From: Haloarculaceae archaeon
GTDB taxonomy: Archaea; Halobacteriota; Halobacteria; Halobacteriales; Haloarculaceae
Direction of reading: 5' to 3'
DNA: 20,025 nucleotides
Assembly: GCA_018609945.1 (NCBI GenBank)
Contig: JAHENO010000165.1
Coordinates: 1 to 20,025 of the forward strand
Below are positions 1 to 7,273 of this stretch, in pieces. Both the position numbers and the translations under genes were made by a program. Every line of letters begins with the position of its first letter. Position 1 is the first letter of the stretch. The notes under the pieces are model-generated. The model did no database searches. It worked only from the letters and a program-made list of their open reading frames with translations, and was not told the DNA's origin.

Positions 1-858
1 CACGTGGATCTGAACCTGAACGTCTTCTATCCGGACGGTGGCATCGCGTCGGTCGTCGACGGACTGGCCTCGCTCTGCCGGGAACTGGGCGTGGACATCG
101 AAACCGGACTGACGGTCCAGCGAATCGAACCGGACGACGGCTCGTTTACAGTCCGGACCGACAGCGGCCACGAGTCCCCGAGGGTCGTCGTGAGCAACGC
201 CAACCCGGCCTACACCGAGCGCGACCTGTTGCCGTCGAGCGCCCGCGACCACGACCCGGGGTACTGGGAGCAACGGACGTACGCGCCCTCGGCATTCATG
301 CTGTATCTGGGTGTCGAGGGTGACGTCAATCCGCTAGCACACCACACGCTCGTTCTGCCGACTGACTGGGACGACCACTTCGAGCAGATCTTCGAGGACC
401 CCCGGTGGCCGGACGACCCGGCGTACTACATCTCCGTTCCCTCGCAGACCGACGACACCGTCGCACCGCCGGGACACCACGCCGTCGTCGTCCTGGTTCC
501 CATCGCGCCAGGCCTGGAGGACGGTCCCGAGATCCGGGAACGGTTCCGCGGGAAAGTGCTCGACGACGTTGCCACGCATACGGGAGTGGATCTCCGCGAC
601 CGGATCGTCGTCGAGCGGGACGCCTGCGTCACGGAGTTCGAAGCGTACTACGGGAACCCGCAGGGGACGGCACTGGGGCTGGCTCATACGCTGTTCCAGA
701 CGGGACCGCTCCGGCCGGGTCACCGTGCCGGACTCGACGGGCTCTACTACACCGGGTCGTACACCTCGCCCGGCATCGGGATGCCGATGTGTCTCGTCAG
801 TGGCGAACAGGCTGCGGACGCTGTCACGGCGGATTATCCCGAACTGGTCGGTGGCTGA
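1..858 (+). CDS. Phytoene desaturase-family FAD oxidoreductase, C-terminal part
   Basis: This is the last 285 residues of a carotenoid-pathway amine-oxidase-fold flavoprotein. The frame is open from base 1, so the N-terminal FAD-binding half lies upstream of the window; the GTG at 4 is not a true start. Family features visible: a YPDGGIASVVDGLASL stretch at residues 10-25, matching the CrtI 'YPxGG' region; a VVSNANP segment at residues 64-70; and near the C-terminus GLDGLYYTGSYTSPGIGMP followed by SGEQAADAV, the second flavin-contacting motif of CrtI-type enzymes. Enzymes of this family insert double bases of conjugation into phytoene or later C40/C50 intermediates at the membrane during bacterioruberin synthesis. 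The visible part cannot separate CrtI (phytoene desaturase) from a CrtD-type 3,4-desaturase. It converges with the aldo/keto reductase after a 33-nt spacer. Confidence 0.85.
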   Translation, partial: HVDLNLNVFYPDGGIASVVDGLASLCRELGVDIETGLTVQRIEPDDGSFTVRTDSGHESPRVVVSNANPAYTERDLLPSSARDHDPGYWEQRTYAPSAFMLYLGVEGDVNPLAHHTLVLPTDWDDHFEQIFEDPRWPDDPAYYISVPSQTDDTVAPPGHHAVVVLVPIAPGLEDGPEIRERFRGKVLDDVATHTGVDLRDRIVVERDACVTEFEAYYGNPQGTALGLAHTLFQTGPLRPGHRAGLDGLYYTGSYTSPGIGMPMCLVSGEQAADAVTADYPELVGG

Positions 859-891
859 CAGCACCGGGGAGTCGAGAGCGTCTCCCGCGGG

Positions 892-1866
892 CTAGTCGTG
901 CCCGCTGACCCGGACTGGCTCGTAGGGCTCTTCCAGCCACTCGATGTCGCTTTCGGACAGCGAGATGTCCAGGGCTGCGACGGCCTCTTCGAGGTGTTCG
1001 AGGCAGGTGGTGCCGACGATGGGGGCGTCGACCCACTCCTTGTGGAGCAGCCACGCGAGGGCGACCTGTGCCATGGTGGCGTCCTCCTCGTCGGCCAGTT
1101 CCTCGACGCGCTCGTTGACCTCGCGGCCGTTGCCCTCGAAGTAGGGGTGGCGCCGGGCGTGGTCGTCGGTCTCGCCGCGGACGGTAGCGTCGAATTCCTC
1201 GTGGGGGCGGGTGAGATACCCCCGTGCCAGCGGACTCCAGGGGATGACAGCGACGTCCTCCTGCTGGCAGAGGGGGAGCATCTCGCGTTCCTCCTCGCGG
1301 TAGAGGAGGTTGTAGTGGTTCTGCATCGTCAGAAAGCGGTCGAGGCCGAGGCGGTCGCTGGCCTGCAGCGCCCGGGCGAACTGGCGGGCCCACATGGAAC
1401 TGGCGCCGACGTGGCGGACCTGGCCGCGCCGGATCGCGTCGTCCAGTGCCCGAAGCGTCTCGCCGATGGGCGTGTCGTAATCCCAGCGGTGGGTCTGGTA
1501 GAGGTCGACCGTCTCCATCCCCAGGCGGCCTAAGCTGGCCGCGAGTTCCTGCTCGATGGCCTTCCGCGAGAGGCCGCCCGAGTTGGGGTTGTCGTCGTCC
1601 ATCTGGAAGTACACCTTCGTGGCGACGACCGACTCCTCGCGGCGGCCCTCCAGAGCGGTCCCGAGGACGCGCTCGGATTCCCCGCGGGAGTACATGTTGG
1701 CGGTGTCGAAGAAGTTGATCCCGAGGTCGATGGCCCGCTCGATGATGGGCAGGCTCTCGTCCTCGTCGAGCACCCAGTCGCGCCACGCCGAGGTGCCGAA
1801 GCTCATACAGCCCAGACAGAGACGGCTGACTTCCATGCCGGTCCGGCCGAGAGTCGTGTACTCCAT
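892..1866 (-). CDS. Aldo/keto reductase
   Basis: A 324-residue cytoplasmic NADPH-dependent oxidoreductase of the AKR superfamily, probably reducing aldehydes or ketones; the substrate is unknown. The full catalytic tetrad is visible: Asp54 and Tyr59 in FFDTANMY, Lys84 in VVATKV, and His126 in LYQTHRW. The (beta/alpha)8 barrel continues with GASSM and a C-terminal cofactor segment PIVGTTCLEHLEE. Length is normal for YghZ/Tas-like AKRs. The ATG at 1866 begins MEYTTLGRTGMEVSRLCLGCMSFG, the usual AKR N-terminus; the open frame extends 17 codons further, but those residues do not look like the family. A TATA-like CTTTTC on the minus strand at about 1892-1899 lies about 28 nt upstream, supporting this start and a leaderless mRNA. 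It is divergent from the GCS2-like gene. Confidence 0.93.
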   Translation of the reverse strand: MEYTTLGRTGMEVSRLCLGCMSFGTSAWRDWVLDEDESLPIIERAIDLGINFFDTANMYSRGESERVLGTALEGRREESVVATKVYFQMDDDNPNSGGLSRKAIEQELAASLGRLGMETVDLYQTHRWDYDTPIGETLRALDDAIRRGQVRHVGASSMWARQFARALQASDRLGLDRFLTMQNHYNLLYREEEREMLPLCQQEDVAVIPWSPLARGYLTRPHEEFDATVRGETDDHARRHPYFEGNGREVNERVEELADEEDATMAQVALAWLLHKEWVDAPIVGTTCLEHLEEAVAALDISLSESDIEWLEEPYEPVRVSGHD

Positions 1867-1919
1867 GGCGCGTCCCTCGGCACCGCGTGAGGAAAAGCTT
1901 GCGTCCACGAGGAACACAC

Positions 1920-1929
1920 ATTTTCAAAC
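1920..1929 (+). promoter_or_regulatory. TATA-like box for the GCS2-like gene
   Basis: An A/T-rich ATTTTCAAA lies 25-33 nt upstream of the ATG at 1953, the spacing expected for a leaderless haloarchaeal transcript. Confidence 0.5.
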
Positions 1930-1952
1930 CGCTGGGTGTCAAAGCGGGAGGC

Positions 1953-3470
1953 ATGTCGGCCTCAGAACTGGCAGCGGCGGTCCGGGAGGTACTCGCGGTC
2001 GACGCCGAGGCGTTCCGGTCGACGGCGATGGCCGAGGCCGAGGACCTCAAGCGGGAAGTCAGGGACGGCACCTTCGACAACACGCAGGCGCTGGTCGGCC
2101 TGGAACTGGAGCTGTACAGCGTGGACTCGCGGACGGGCGGCCTCCGGCGGACCTCGCGGCAACTGCTCGAACTCATCGGGTTCGAGAAGGAACTGGGACT
2201 GCACAACGCCGAGATGCAGACCAGCCCCGACCCGCTGACGCGGTACGGGCTGGTCGCCCAGGAGAAGGAGATCCAGGCCCACTTCGTGCCCGCCCAGGAG
2301 AAGACCGACGTCGAGAACATCCAGCTGGTCACCGACGGCATCTGGACCGTCCCGCCGCGGGCCGAGGCCGCCTCCGAGTACCTCACCGACTACGTCGAAC
2401 AGGACGGGATCAAGATCGCGACGAACATGAGCGACTCCGTCCGGTACCACGCGATGGCCAACACCGACTACCCCTCCCGGTTCGCGCTCGACGCGCCACA
2501 CGTCTCCCTCCAGGCCGAGACGGTGATGCCCGAGAGCCTCATCACGTCCATCCAGCCCCACTACCAGGTCCCCCACGCTCCCGACCTCCCCGAGTACTTC
2601 CGGTACGCGCTCCGGATCGCGGCGCCGCTGCTGGCGCTGGGGGTGAACTCCCCCTTCTTCCCGCCGGACCTCTACGACGACGCCCCCGACGAGGAGGTCG
2701 TCGAGGACGCCCACATGGAACACCGCATCGGCGTCTTCGAGTCGGTGCTGAACCCGCCCGAAACCCACGAGGAAGCGCCGAAGGTGTGTTTCCCGCCCGA
2801 TTTCGAGACAGTCGAGGAAGCCATCGACGACATCGCCGCGGACACGTGCATCGTCCCGGTGGACGTCACCGAATCCGACCGCTTCGACGACGCCTTCGCG
2901 CACTTCCGGCACAAACACGGCAGCTACTGGCGGTGGGTCCGGCCCGTCTTCGACGGCGCGACCCGCTCGCAGGCCAACGCCCGCATCGAGTTCCGCCCCG
3001 TCCCCGCCCAGCCGACCATCCGGGACTGCGTGGCCTTCGAGGCGGTCTTCGCCGGCCTCATGGAGACCCTCCCGCGGTTCGAACACCCGGTTCGCGGGCT
3101 GGACTGGGAGACCGCGCGGCGGAACTTCTACGCTGCCGCCCGCGACGGCCTCCAGGCCGACATCACGTGGCTCACCACCGACGGCGCCGAGACGACCGAC
3201 ATCGACGCCATCTGCAGCGAACTGTTCGAGTACGCCCGCGACGGCCTGGAGGGACGTGGCCTCTCGGCCGAACAGGCCCACCAGTACATCCGCCCGCTCC
3301 GGGAACGGCTCGACCGCCGGACGACGCCCGCCCGCTGGAAACACGAGCGCGTCCGGGCCGCCGTCGCGTCCGGCGTGCCCCTCGCCGAAGCCATCTGGGG
3401 GATGCAAGCCGAGTACGTCGACCACCAGGACGGGACGCTCATCGAGGACTCGTTCTGTGACTGGCTGTAG
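1953..3470 (+). CDS. GCS2-type glutamate-cysteine ligase-like protein
   Basis: A 505-residue cytoplasmic protein of the GCS2 (glutamate-cysteine ligase 2) fold. Characterised members join glutamate and cysteine with ATP to make gamma-glutamylcysteine, the main low-mass thiol of haloarchaea. Visible landmarks: GLELEL at residues 49-54 (the acidic metal/ATP strand), NAEMQTS at 85-91, QLVTDGIWT at 124-132, and ARIEFRPVPAQPTIRD at 343-358, the basic/acidic motif of the C-terminal half. I infer the family from these motifs. At 505 residues it is longer than typical bacterial GCS2 enzymes (about 360-380), so it may be a paralogue with another amine or amino-acid substrate. The start at 1953 was chosen because a TATA-like TTTTCAAA at about 1921-1928 lies about 27 nt upstream and the 22 upstream codons look non-coding. 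It stops 1 nt before the convergent antitoxin gene. Confidence 0.75.
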   Translation: MSASELAAAVREVLAVDAEAFRSTAMAEAEDLKREVRDGTFDNTQALVGLELELYSVDSRTGGLRRTSRQLLELIGFEKELGLHNAEMQTSPDPLTRYGLVAQEKEIQAHFVPAQEKTDVENIQLVTDGIWTVPPRAEAASEYLTDYVEQDGIKIATNMSDSVRYHAMANTDYPSRFALDAPHVSLQAETVMPESLITSIQPHYQVPHAPDLPEYFRYALRIAAPLLALGVNSPFFPPDLYDDAPDEEVVEDAHMEHRIGVFESVLNPPETHEEAPKVCFPPDFETVEEAIDDIAADTCIVPVDVTESDRFDDAFAHFRHKHGSYWRWVRPVFDGATRSQANARIEFRPVPAQPTIRDCVAFEAVFAGLMETLPRFEHPVRGLDWETARRNFYAAARDGLQADITWLTTDGAETTDIDAICSELFEYARDGLEGRGLSAEQAHQYIRPLRERLDRRTTPARWKHERVRAAVASGVPLAEAIWGMQAEYVDHQDGTLIEDSFCDWL

Positions 3471-3471
3471 A

Positions 3472-3876
3472 TTACGCTGGAATCACGTCGGAGTCGTCGG
3501 CACCGCCAGGAGCGATCGGGATATCGATCTCGACGTGTTCGTACCACACCGTCGGTTTCTTCGCGCGGCCCACGTCTTCGAGTTCGACGAGGCCGAGTTC
3601 CGCCAGCCTGTTCAGCGCCGTCGAGACGTTCTTGATATCGCGGTCGACGAGCCGAGCGAGTTCGCGAACGCTTTCGGGTTCCGCTGTGGCGATTGTCCGG
3701 ACGAGTTCGAGGTTCTTTGCACTCAGCACCCGTTCGAGCGCCTCCTCGTCGGGAAGGCTGAGCACGTACTCGTCGTCCACCTCCTCGTCGGCTTCGAGCC
3801 GGCGAACGTCCTCAAGCGCCGCCTCGAAGAACTCGGCTGTCGATTCGACCGTGATGTGAAGCGTGTTCGTGGTCAT
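3472..3876 (-). CDS. HVO_A0114-family winged-HTH protein, probable TumA-type antitoxin
   Basis: A 134-residue predicted DNA-binding protein and likely antitoxin and autorepressor of the toxin gene just upstream. Residues 1-45 are acidic and helical (STAEFFEAALEDVRRLEADEEVDDEYVLSL, shortened here), a plausible toxin-binding arm. Residues 55-115 form a winged helix-turn-helix: NLELVRTIATAEPESVRELA, then a recognition helix in DRDIKNVSTALNRLAELGLV, then a wing ending in KPTVWYEHVEIDI. The layout matches the HVO_A0114 family of putative haloarchaeal DNA-binding proteins that are found beside TumE-family genes. Only 3 nt separate it from the toxin stop codon, so the two are co-transcribed with toxin first. 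That the antitoxin neutralises the toxin is inference from the pair; no repression or binding is shown by the sequence alone. Confidence 0.85.
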   Translation of the reverse strand: MTTNTLHITVESTAEFFEAALEDVRRLEADEEVDDEYVLSLPDEEALERVLSAKNLELVRTIATAEPESVRELARLVDRDIKNVSTALNRLAELGLVELEDVGRAKKPTVWYEHVEIDIPIAPGGADDSDVIPA

Positions 3877-3879
3877 GGG

Positions 3880-4173
3880 TTACGGGGAAACGTGATCGGG
3901 GAGTTCCTGAATGAACTGTTGGAGAAGGGCCTCGACCCCTGGAAAAGCGATTTCCTGTCTGTCGGAGCCGGTGTGACGTTCGTGGACGCCGTGGTGGTTA
4001 TCGTACCGCAAGAGTGGTTCGTCGCCGTCCTTGCGGCCATAGTGGAATGCATACTTGATACCCTCGGGGAATTTCTCGGACTCCGGAACGCGAAGCACGC
4101 GGATCCGGACGATTTCGTCGCCACAGTCACGCCGGCGGTCTCGAACGACCTCGACATCGCTATCGTCCCCCAT
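3880..4173 (-). CDS. TumE-family toxin (DUF6516-like)
   Basis: A 97-residue basic small protein, first gene of a two-gene toxin-antitoxin operon. The family pattern is visible in the middle: FPEGIKYAFHYGRKDGDEPL, then LLRYDNHHGVHERH with the conserved Tyr-Asp-Asn and a His-rich HERH segment, and a C-terminal FPGVEALLQQFIQELPDHV helix. This corresponds to the TumE/DUF6516 group of short toxins; the molecular target is not evident. The ATG at 4173 is supported by a TATA-like TTATTATGA about 30 nt upstream. Codons here (for example ATA, AAT, GAA, TTG, GTT) are noticeably more AT-rich than in the flanking housekeeping genes, which suggests horizontal acquisition. Confidence 0.82.
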   Translation of the reverse strand: MGDDSDVEVVRDRRRDCGDEIVRIRVLRVPESEKFPEGIKYAFHYGRKDGDEPLLRYDNHHGVHERHTGSDRQEIAFPGVEALLQQFIQELPDHVSP

Positions 4174-4180
4174 TCCCGAG

Positions 4181-4206
4181 TGATGGTTATTGGGCCATCA
4201 TAATAA
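4181..4206 (-). promoter_or_regulatory. Promoter of the toxin-antitoxin operon with TGATGG/CCATCA inverted repeat
   Basis: On the minus strand a TATA-like TTATTATGA at 4198-4206 is centred about 30 nt upstream of the toxin ATG. Between it and the ATG an inverted repeat with 6-bp arms TGATGG (4181-4186) and CCATCA (4195-4200) covers the space next to the predicted transcription start. Confidence 0.5.
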
Positions 4207-4210
4207 GATC

Positions 4211-4228
4211 GTTGGTGAGAACACCAAC
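4211..4228. promoter_or_regulatory. Perfect inverted repeat GTTGGTG-N4-CACCAAC, candidate operator
   Basis: Seven-base perfect arms with a 4-base loop sit about 5 bp upstream of the toxin-operon TATA box, where a repressor would overlap the BRE/TFB site. It also lies 8 nt past the stop codon of the TIGR00725-like gene on the same strand, so it could instead form a terminator hairpin (followed on that strand by GATCTTATT). The dyad is certain; which role it plays is inference. Confidence 0.6.
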
Positions 4229-4236
4229 AAAAGCCA

Positions 4237-4704
4237 TCAGCTGTTCCCGACGGCGGCTTCCACGAATTCGACGGCTTCCTCGGGCGTGTCGACGTGTTCG
4301 ATCGGGCCGAGGCCCGGGAGGTCGTCGACGCGGTGGGTGTCGAGCCCGGCGATGGGACGGCCGACGTCGAGCGCGAAGGCCAGCTCCGAGAGTGTCCCCG
4401 TGGAGCCGTCAACGGCGATGACGGCGTCGCCGTTCTTGACCACGAGCGCGTTCCGGGCGTAGCCGATGCCCGTCGCGATGGGCGTGTCGACGTACTCGTT
4501 GGCGGTCGAGCGGTCCGCGCTGGGCAGGACGCCGATGGTGTGGCCGCCGGTCTCGCGGGCGCCGCGGCAGACCGCCTCCATGGCGCCACCGAGGCCGCCA
4601 CAGACCACCTCGTGGCCGCGCTCGCCGAGCAACCGTCCCAGTCCACGGGCGGTAGCGTACTGCTCGTCGGTGACAGTGCTGCCGCCGATGACGCTGACGC
4701 GCAT
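4237..4704 (-). CDS. TIGR00725-family LOG-like Rossmann protein
   Basis: A 155-residue single-domain protein of the LOG/'lysine decarboxylase-like' superfamily, subgroup TIGR00725. Some relatives are cytokinin-type phosphoribohydrolases; for this subgroup the substrate is not established. Motifs: the first beta strand and glycine loop MRVSVIGGS (1-9), GGLGGAMEAVCRGARETGG (36-54), the R84-N85 pair in YARNALVVKNGDAVIAV, and GSTGTLSE (100-107), corresponding to the nucleotide-binding PGGxGTxxE motif with Pro-Gly changed to Asp-Gly. The ATG at 4702-4704 begins directly at the Rossmann strand; the 23 upstream in-frame codons show no family similarity. It is followed by the toxin-antitoxin operon on the same strand and is divergent from the membrane-protein gene. 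Confidence 0.88.
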   Translation of the reverse strand: MRVSVIGGSTVTDEQYATARGLGRLLGERGHEVVCGGLGGAMEAVCRGARETGGHTIGVLPSADRSTANEYVDTPIATGIGYARNALVVKNGDAVIAVDGSTGTLSELAFALDVGRPIAGLDTHRVDDLPGLGPIEHVDTPEEAVEFVEAAVGNS

Positions 4705-4777
4705 ACCCGCTCTGTCGGGGGCGGTCGGTATTGTGTTTACGACACCGCAGTTTCTGATTCTGCAACTCGGCACGAAT

Positions 4778-4786
4778 GTTTTTCAC
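4778..4786 (+). promoter_or_regulatory. TATA-like box upstream of membrane-protein gene
   Basis: ATGTTTTTCA at about 4777-4786 would place a transcription start near 4809, giving either a leaderless start at the ATG at 4809 or a leader of about 115 nt to the ATG at 4926. Confidence 0.4.
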
Positions 4787-4925
4787 ATGTGCAGAGAGAC
4801 TGTAACGTATGGTGGGTCCGGTCACGTGGCAGACCGCCGATCCCGACGAGGACCACGCACGGTCCCGTTGCCCGACCCGTGACACGCGGCCAGCGATATC
4901 CCGGGAGCGCCGCAGCTGGTACGGG

Positions 4926-5372
4926 ATGGGGTCGTTGACCCGCGTCGAGAAGAGCGGATTCGGACAGTTCCTGCACGACATCTCGTACATCTACGCCGAC
5001 ATCACGGTGTTCGGTCTCCCCGTGTTGCTGTACGTCTGGATGACCTATCCCGACACCGAGCTGGGCGTGACTGCCCCCGCACTCGCCGCGTGGACGGTGA
5101 TGATCGTCGTCGCGACGCTGCTCCGTGGCGGGTGGATCGCGCCGCTCCGCTCGGAGACGCTCGGCTGGGTTTCGACGCGTCCCTCCCTTCTCACCCTCCG
5201 GGCGGTCTACTACAATCTGACGCTGGGCGTCGGCGTCTACGGCAGTGTCGCACTCGCCCGCCTCACCGGTCTCCCGGCCGTGGGGATCGGAACTGCGGTC
5301 GTCGTCGCGACGCTCGGGGTGATGGCGTTTCCCCGAATCGCCGATATCTCGTATCACTGGGTGGTGCGGTGA
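4926..5372 (+). CDS. Four-helix integral membrane protein of unknown function
   Basis: A 148-residue membrane protein I cannot assign to a named family. The four predicted membrane segments are around residues 22-40 (ADITVFGLPVLLYVWM), 48-68 (rich in Ala, Val, Leu), 96-112 (LTLGVGVYGSVALARL) and 116-135 (AVGIGTAVVVATLGVMAF). It ends in an RIADISYHWVV tail. The start at 4926 gives MGSLTRVEKSGFGQFLHDISYIYADI, a plausible amphipathic lead into helix 1. The frame is also open from an ATG at 4809, which has a better-placed TATA box, but its extra 39 residues are Arg- and Pro-rich and unlike a membrane-protein N-terminus. The true start is therefore unsettled. It converges with phaC across a 70-nt gap. 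Confidence 0.7.
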   Translation: MGSLTRVEKSGFGQFLHDISYIYADITVFGLPVLLYVWMTYPDTELGVTAPALAAWTVMIVVATLLRGGWIAPLRSETLGWVSTRPSLLTLRAVYYNLTLGVGVYGSVALARLTGLPAVGIGTAVVVATLGVMAFPRIADISYHWVVR

Positions 5373-5442
5373 CAACCACGAGACCGTCCGAGACACAGCA
5401 GCACTGCCACACCACGACGTCCGGGAAACAGAAACGCCGCCG

Positions 5443-6699
5443 CTATTCGACCTGTTCGAGCCAGTCTTCGACGCGGGACTCGGGGGCCTCGGCGATGTCG
5501 GCGAGTTCGGCAGCGTCGTACTCGGCGAGGTCCTCGACCGTTTCGACGCCGGCCGCGCGGAGCCGTTCGGCGTAGGTCGGGCCGATGCCGCTGACGGTCT
5601 CGACGTCGGGGGCGCCCGACTTCTCGTGGAACCACTCGGCGACCTCGGGCCAGAGGTCCTCGTGAGAGGACGAGGAGACCGACAGGCCGATGTGGCCGGT
5701 CGGGTACTCGATGGTGGTCACGTCGTCGCTCCCGACGACGTCGTTGAACGGGCGGGAGGCCTCCGGCGGGATGAGGTGGTCGTACTCGCCGAGGATCTGG
5801 AGGACCGGCATGTCGATGTTCCCGACGTCCACCTGCTTGCCGCCGATCTCCAGTTCGTTGTTGTAGAGCTCGTTGTTCTGGTAGATCTTCGTGAGGAACT
5901 GGACGTAGGTGTCGCCGGCGAGGTCGATCCCCTCGTCGAGCCACTTCTCCATCCGAGCGAAGTTTCCGACGAAGCCGTCACTCTCCATGTTCTCGTAGAA
6001 GGTGACGTACTTGCTGACGTTGTTCTGGACCGGGTCCATGAGGGCGAACCCCTCGTCGAGCAACTCCGCCGGGACGTTCCCGAAGGCGTCGGTGACGTCC
6101 TCGGGGTCGTAGTGCTCCTCGCTGCCCCACCGTTCGAGGATGCCACCGGTGTCCGCAAAGCAGAGTCCGGCGGCCATCAGCCCGAGGGCGTTGACCTTCT
6201 CGGGGTTGAGCGCGGCGTAGATGGAGCTCATCGTGCCGCCCATGCAGTACCCGAGGAGGTTGATGGCGTCCTGGCCGGAGCGCTCGCGGACGACGTCGAC
6301 GCAGTTGTCCATGTACCGGTTGACGTAGTCGTGGAGGGTCAGATGCTGGTCGAGCCGCGAGGGCTCGTTCCAGTCGATGAGGTAGACGTCGTGGCCGGCG
6401 TCGAGCAGGCGCTCGACGACGCTGCGTCCCGGCTGGAGGTCCAGCACGAACGGCTTGTTGATCAGCGCGTAGACGATGAGGATGGGAACCTCGTTTTGCT
6501 CCTCGGTCCGGGATTCGTACTGGAGCAGTTCCAGTTTGTTCTCCTCGTAGACGACCTCCGAGGGGGTCTGACCCACCTCGATGGTCTCCATCTCGACGGC
6601 ACGCTCGGGCAGCAGTTGCCCCTTCCGGGTCGCGTCGGCCAGTTCCTCGACGGCCTGGGAGTGGGCGTCCAGCGCCGCCGTCAGTGGGTGGACAGACAT
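5443..6699 (-). CDS. phaC: Poly(3-hydroxyalkanoate) synthase catalytic subunit PhaC
   Basis: The 418-residue catalytic subunit of a class III-like PHA synthase. It polymerises (R)-3-hydroxyacyl-CoA at the surface of polyester granules. The alpha/beta-hydrolase core holds the lipase-box-like GYCMGG with nucleophile Cys152, Asp307 in LGEYDHLIPP, and His336 in YPTGHIGLS, a complete Cys-Asp-His triad. The strand FVLDLQPGRSVVERLLDAG (84-102) and VYLIDWNEPS (105-114) are typical of PhaC. Residues about 366-418 form an extra C-terminal helix-hairpin-helix module (VSGIGPTYAERLRAAGVETV then a second hairpin), absent from bacterial class III enzymes. It follows phaE by 2 nt and is surely co-transcribed and translationally coupled with it. 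The ATG at 6699 gives an N-terminus like other haloarchaeal PhaC proteins. Confidence 0.96.
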   Translation of the reverse strand: MSVHPLTAALDAHSQAVEELADATRKGQLLPERAVEMETIEVGQTPSEVVYEENKLELLQYESRTEEQNEVPILIVYALINKPFVLDLQPGRSVVERLLDAGHDVYLIDWNEPSRLDQHLTLHDYVNRYMDNCVDVVRERSGQDAINLLGYCMGGTMSSIYAALNPEKVNALGLMAAGLCFADTGGILERWGSEEHYDPEDVTDAFGNVPAELLDEGFALMDPVQNNVSKYVTFYENMESDGFVGNFARMEKWLDEGIDLAGDTYVQFLTKIYQNNELYNNELEIGGKQVDVGNIDMPVLQILGEYDHLIPPEASRPFNDVVGSDDVTTIEYPTGHIGLSVSSSSHEDLWPEVAEWFHEKSGAPDVETVSGIGPTYAERLRAAGVETVEDLAEYDAAELADIAEAPESRVEDWLEQVE

Positions 6700-6701
6700 G
6701 G

Positions 6702-7241
6702 TCACTCCTCGAGTGCGTCGAGGACGCGGTCGAGTTTGTTCTCGACCTCGTGCTGGCGCCGCTCGAGTTCGATCAGCCGCTCGCCGACCTCGACGACGTC
6801 GTCGCGGGTGGCCATCCCCATCTCGGCGATCGCGTCCTGGGCGGCGTCGTCGAACTCGCTGCGCAGTTCCATCATCGACTCGACGAACTGGCCGTTCGCG
6901 GACGCGAAGGCCTCCGTCGACATGACCTCCTTGAAGGCCTCGTTGGCCGACTCCAGCCAGAGGTCCCGGAACTCCGTGGGGTCGACGTCCTCGCCCTCGG
7001 CCGCCGCCGTGGTTTGCTCGAACATCTCCTCGGCGGCCTCCATCCACACCTCGTAGGCGCGGGTGTAACCCTCGACGCCGTCCGCGAGGGTGTCCTCGTC
7101 GGGGACGGAGTCCTCGGCCGCGTCGGTCCAGGCCTCGACGAACGCTGCCTGGGCCTCCACGTTGCGCTCGATCGAGTCCGCGACCGCCTCGTTCATCTGC
7201 TCTACCATCTCGTTCCAGTCGTCCTGAATGTTGTTGCTCAT
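6702..7241 (-). CDS. phaE: PHA synthase subunit PhaE
   Basis: The 179-residue non-catalytic partner of PhaC in class III PHA synthase. It has no enzyme motif. The protein is acidic and almost wholly helical, beginning MSNNIQDDWNEMVEQMNEAV and ending in a heptad-like stretch ERLIELERRQHEVENKLDRV that looks like a coiled coil for pairing with PhaC. The middle contains the FRDLWLESANEAFKEVMSTE region, characteristic of haloarchaeal PhaE, which is much shorter than bacterial PhaE. It has its own TATA-like box just upstream, separate from phaRP, and stops 2 nt before phaC. Identity rests on position directly before phaC plus composition and length. Confidence 0.93.
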   Translation of the reverse strand: MSNNIQDDWNEMVEQMNEAVADSIERNVEAQAAFVEAWTDAAEDSVPDEDTLADGVEGYTRAYEVWMEAAEEMFEQTTAAAEGEDVDPTEFRDLWLESANEAFKEVMSTEAFASANGQFVESMMELRSEFDDAAQDAIAEMGMATRDDVVEVGERLIELERRQHEVENKLDRVLDALEE

Positions 7242-7261
7242 GGTGTCTCCCTTGACGCTCG

Positions 7262-7273
7262 GTAAAATAAAAC
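7262..7273 (-). promoter_or_regulatory. Promoter (TATA box) of phaE-phaC
   Basis: The minus strand reads TTTTATTTTA over 7263-7272, centred about 27 nt before the phaE ATG at 7241. This is the strongest A/T tract in the PHA cluster and indicates that phaEC can be transcribed independently of phaRP. The same T-rich tract follows the phaP stop codon by about 14 nt and could also end the phaRP transcript. Confidence 0.65.

Noticed and set aside
1962..3425. Long open frame (487 codons) antisense to the GCS2-like gene
   Set aside because: Long antisense frames are common in high-GC genomes. Its protein is a Val/Gly/Arg/Asp-rich low-complexity string without any family motif, while the sense frame has clear GCS2 motifs.
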